Positions 4,968 to 6,599 of a stretch of DNA of 6,599 nucleotides are shown in pieces. Location of the stretch: contig CAZGMN010000183.1 of NCBI GenBank assembly GCA_964526905.1, positions 1-6,599 of the forward strand. Direction: 5' to 3'. Within the stretch, counting starts at the first letter, position 1. Each line of letters begins with the position of its first letter. The stretch comes from CAZGMN01 sp964526905. GTDB taxonomy: Bacteria > Acidobacteriota > Aminicenantia > Aminicenantales > Aminicenantaceae. The notes under the pieces were generated by a model. It did not search any database, was not told the DNA's origin, and worked only from the letters and a program-made list of their open reading frames with translations. The position numbers were made by a program, and so were the translations under genes.

Positions 4968-6599
4968 ATGATTGATCGAGTAATTGATTACGCCTTAAAA
5001 CATAGATTGTTGACTCTTTTTCTCATTTTTCTTGTTTCGATCTGGGGAGTGATTGTCTATCTCAGAATCCCCAAAGATATTTATCCGGACCTCAATGCGC
5101 CCTTAGTCAAGATCATCACCGAAAACTCGGGCATGGCTTCTGAAGATGTGGAGAGATTGATCTCCTTTCCTCTCGAGAGCCTGATGTCCGGAGCTCCCCA
5201 GGTGACAAGAGTAAGGTCCGAATCTACAACCGGCAGCTCTGTTGTCACCGTAGAATTTGACTGGGGGACAGACATCTATCTTGCCCGGCAGATCGTCTCG
5301 AGCAAACTCGAGCTTATCACCGGGCGGCTTCCTCTTGGAACAACTCAGCCAATCCTGGGGCCCATCTCTTCGAGGATGGGAGAGGTCTTCGAGTTTGCAG
5401 TCATCGGCGAAAACACAAATCCCATAGAGCTCAGGTCGATAGCAGATTGGACGATCCGTTATAGACTCCAGGGTGTCCCGGGGATCTCATTCATCATCAA
5501 CCTTGGCGGCTTTGTCAAACAATTTCAGGTATTTCTCAAGCCTGAGATGTTAAAAAATTATAACATCACTATCAGCGATGTCAAAGAAGCCATAGAGAAC
5601 AGCAATAGGAATTTCTCGGGAGGGATCATCAATAAAGGTTCCCAGGAAGTTCTGATAAAAGGAATGGGCCGCGTTGAAACCCTTGATCATATTGATAACA
5701 CAGTCATCACTTCCAGGAATAATGTTCCTGTGTTTGTCAAGGATGTGGCTGAGGTCAAAATCGGCGGCAAATTCAGGAGGGATGCGGCCAGTCACAACGC
5801 CCAGGAGGCCGTCTATGTCACAGTGGAAAAACAATACGGCGGAGATACCCTAGCGGCGATAGGCAATATCAAAAGGGCAATCTCTCAAGTTGCCAAAGAC
5901 CTTCCGTCCAATATTCACATTAAGCCGTTTTACGACCAATCGGTGTTGATCCTCAAGTCTATAAATCATGTTGAAGTGTCTATCCTTGAAGGCGCTATTC
6001 TCATTGTCCTGGTTATGGTCCTTTTCATGTGGAACCTGAGGAGTTCTCTTATCGCTTCGCTCACCATCCCTTTTTCGATTCTTATCGCTCTGATCCTCAT
6101 GCATATCTTCGGGATCAAATTGACCGTCATGTCAATCGGGGGATTAGCCATTGGGATAGGCAAAATGGCCAACGGCTCGATCATCATGGTTGAGAATATA
6201 TTCCGGGTGTTAAAAGAGAAGAGAGGGAAAGCGGATTCCGCAGAGTTGATATCCGAAGCGGCGAAGGAAGTAGGGAAGTATCTATTTTCAGCAAGCTTGA
6301 TCATCATTTTGGTATTTTTGCCTCTCTTAACTCTTCAGGGCCTGGAAGGAGCCATGTTCCGGCCAACAGCTTTTGCTGTGGCAGCCGCGCTTTTCGGTGC
6401 CATGCTGCTGAACATCACGCTCCAGCCAATCTTAGCCTCTGTTTTTATTACCGAAAAGCATTTGAAAGATAGGCGAAATCCTGTTAACGAATTCCTGCAG
6501 GACAAGTATCAGCTAATCTTAAGCAAGGCTCTACAACACAAAAAAATCATTATAGCCATATTTGTCTCATTAATCCTGGCAGCCCTCATTTCCTATAAT
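4968..6599 (+). CDS. CusA/CzcA-type heavy-metal RND efflux pump, N-terminal 544 residues; atypical TM4
   Basis: The ATG at 4968 has the SD GGAG at 4956-4959, and the frame stays open to the window edge; a full protein would be about 1,030-1,050 residues. TM1 lies at about 14-32. The porter domain follows, with FDWGTDIYLARQIV, LGPISSRMGEVFEF and NLGGFVKQFQVFLKPEML. From about 333 come TM2-TM6, including LFMWNLRSSLIASLTIPFSI and LIIILVFLPLLTLQGLEGAMF, which align closely with E. coli CusA. RND pumps exchange periplasmic or cytoplasmic substrate for protons across the inner membrane. In TM4, where relatives read (M/L)VD(A/D)A(I/V), this protein reads KMANGSIIMVEN: residue 402, equivalent to CusA Asp405 and CzcA Asp408, is Asn, and the CzcA Asp402 position is Gly396. 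The later Glu of VEN (Glu409) is kept. The metal-binding methionines of CusA would lie beyond the window. There is no frameshift and the gene looks intact, so it is not an obvious pseudogene. Confidence 0.93.
   Translation, partial: MIDRVIDYALKHRLLTLFLIFLVSIWGVIVYLRIPKDIYPDLNAPLVKIITENSGMASEDVERLISFPLESLMSGAPQVTRVRSESTTGSSVVTVEFDWGTDIYLARQIVSSKLELITGRLPLGTTQPILGPISSRMGEVFEFAVIGENTNPIELRSIADWTIRYRLQGVPGISFIINLGGFVKQFQVFLKPEMLKNYNITISDVKEAIENSNRNFSGGIINKGSQEVLIKGMGRVETLDHIDNTVITSRNNVPVFVKDVAEVKIGGKFRRDAASHNAQEAVYVTVEKQYGGDTLAAIGNIKRAISQVAKDLPSNIHIKPFYDQSVLILKSINHVEVSILEGAILIVLVMVLFMWNLRSSLIASLTIPFSILIALILMHIFGIKLTVMSIGGLAIGIGKMANGSIIMVENIFRVLKEKRGKADSAELISEAAKEVGKYLFSASLIIILVFLPLLTLQGLEGAMFRPTAFAVAAALFGAMLLNITLQPILASVFITEKHLKDRRNPVNEFLQDKYQLILSKALQHKKIIIAIFVSLILAALISYN

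Overview
The window looks like chromosomal DNA of a diderm (Gram-negative-type) bacterium. It encodes an outer-membrane channel and a periplasmic adaptor, and its genes have strong Shine-Dalgarno (SD) sequences and a consensus sigma70-type promoter. A Fur regulator followed by DUF5320-type proteins and a NifX-like protein is a set I associate with strict anaerobes such as sulfate reducers, Clostridia-like bacteria and uncultured subsurface phyla. An Aminicenantes-like source is a guess from style only. There is no rRNA, tRNA, CRISPR array or insertion sequence.

Minus strand, 1915 down to 1: a tightly packed operon, read right to left. It runs from a Fur-family metalloregulator (1418-1876) through three small Gly/Pro/aromatic-rich DUF5320-like proteins (1055-1399, 785-1015, 432-788) to a NifX/NafY-type FeMo-cofactor-domain protein that runs off the left edge (1-435). 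The last two junctions are ATGA stop/start overlaps. The operon has a very clear promoter (TTGACA, 17 bp, TATCAT). A near-perfect Fur box lies just downstream of the -10 element, so the regulator probably represses itself and the whole set.

Divergent centre, 1877-2084: about 208 bp that holds the fur promoter and operator. I see nothing else in it beyond pyrimidine-rich sequence. I could not find a convincing promoter for the rightward genes.

Plus strand, 2085 to 6599: a probable heavy-metal efflux operon. It starts with a small membrane-anchored CxxCH protein (2085-2363), followed by a TolC/CusC-type outer-membrane channel (2430-3695), a CusB/CzcB-type adaptor lipoprotein (GTG start at 3688, overlapping the channel gene by 8 nt) and a CusA/CzcA-type RND pump (4968 to the right edge, first 544 residues). 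The three large proteins would form a tripartite pump across both membranes. The pump's fourth transmembrane helix lacks the aspartates that normally carry protons in this family, while the rest of the protein aligns well. That is the most surprising observation here.

The two halves are divergently arranged and both concern metals, but nothing in the sequence shows that they are co-regulated. The strongest candidate for an undescribed system is the Fur-box-controlled set of one regulator, three low-complexity proteins and a cofactor-carrier-like protein.
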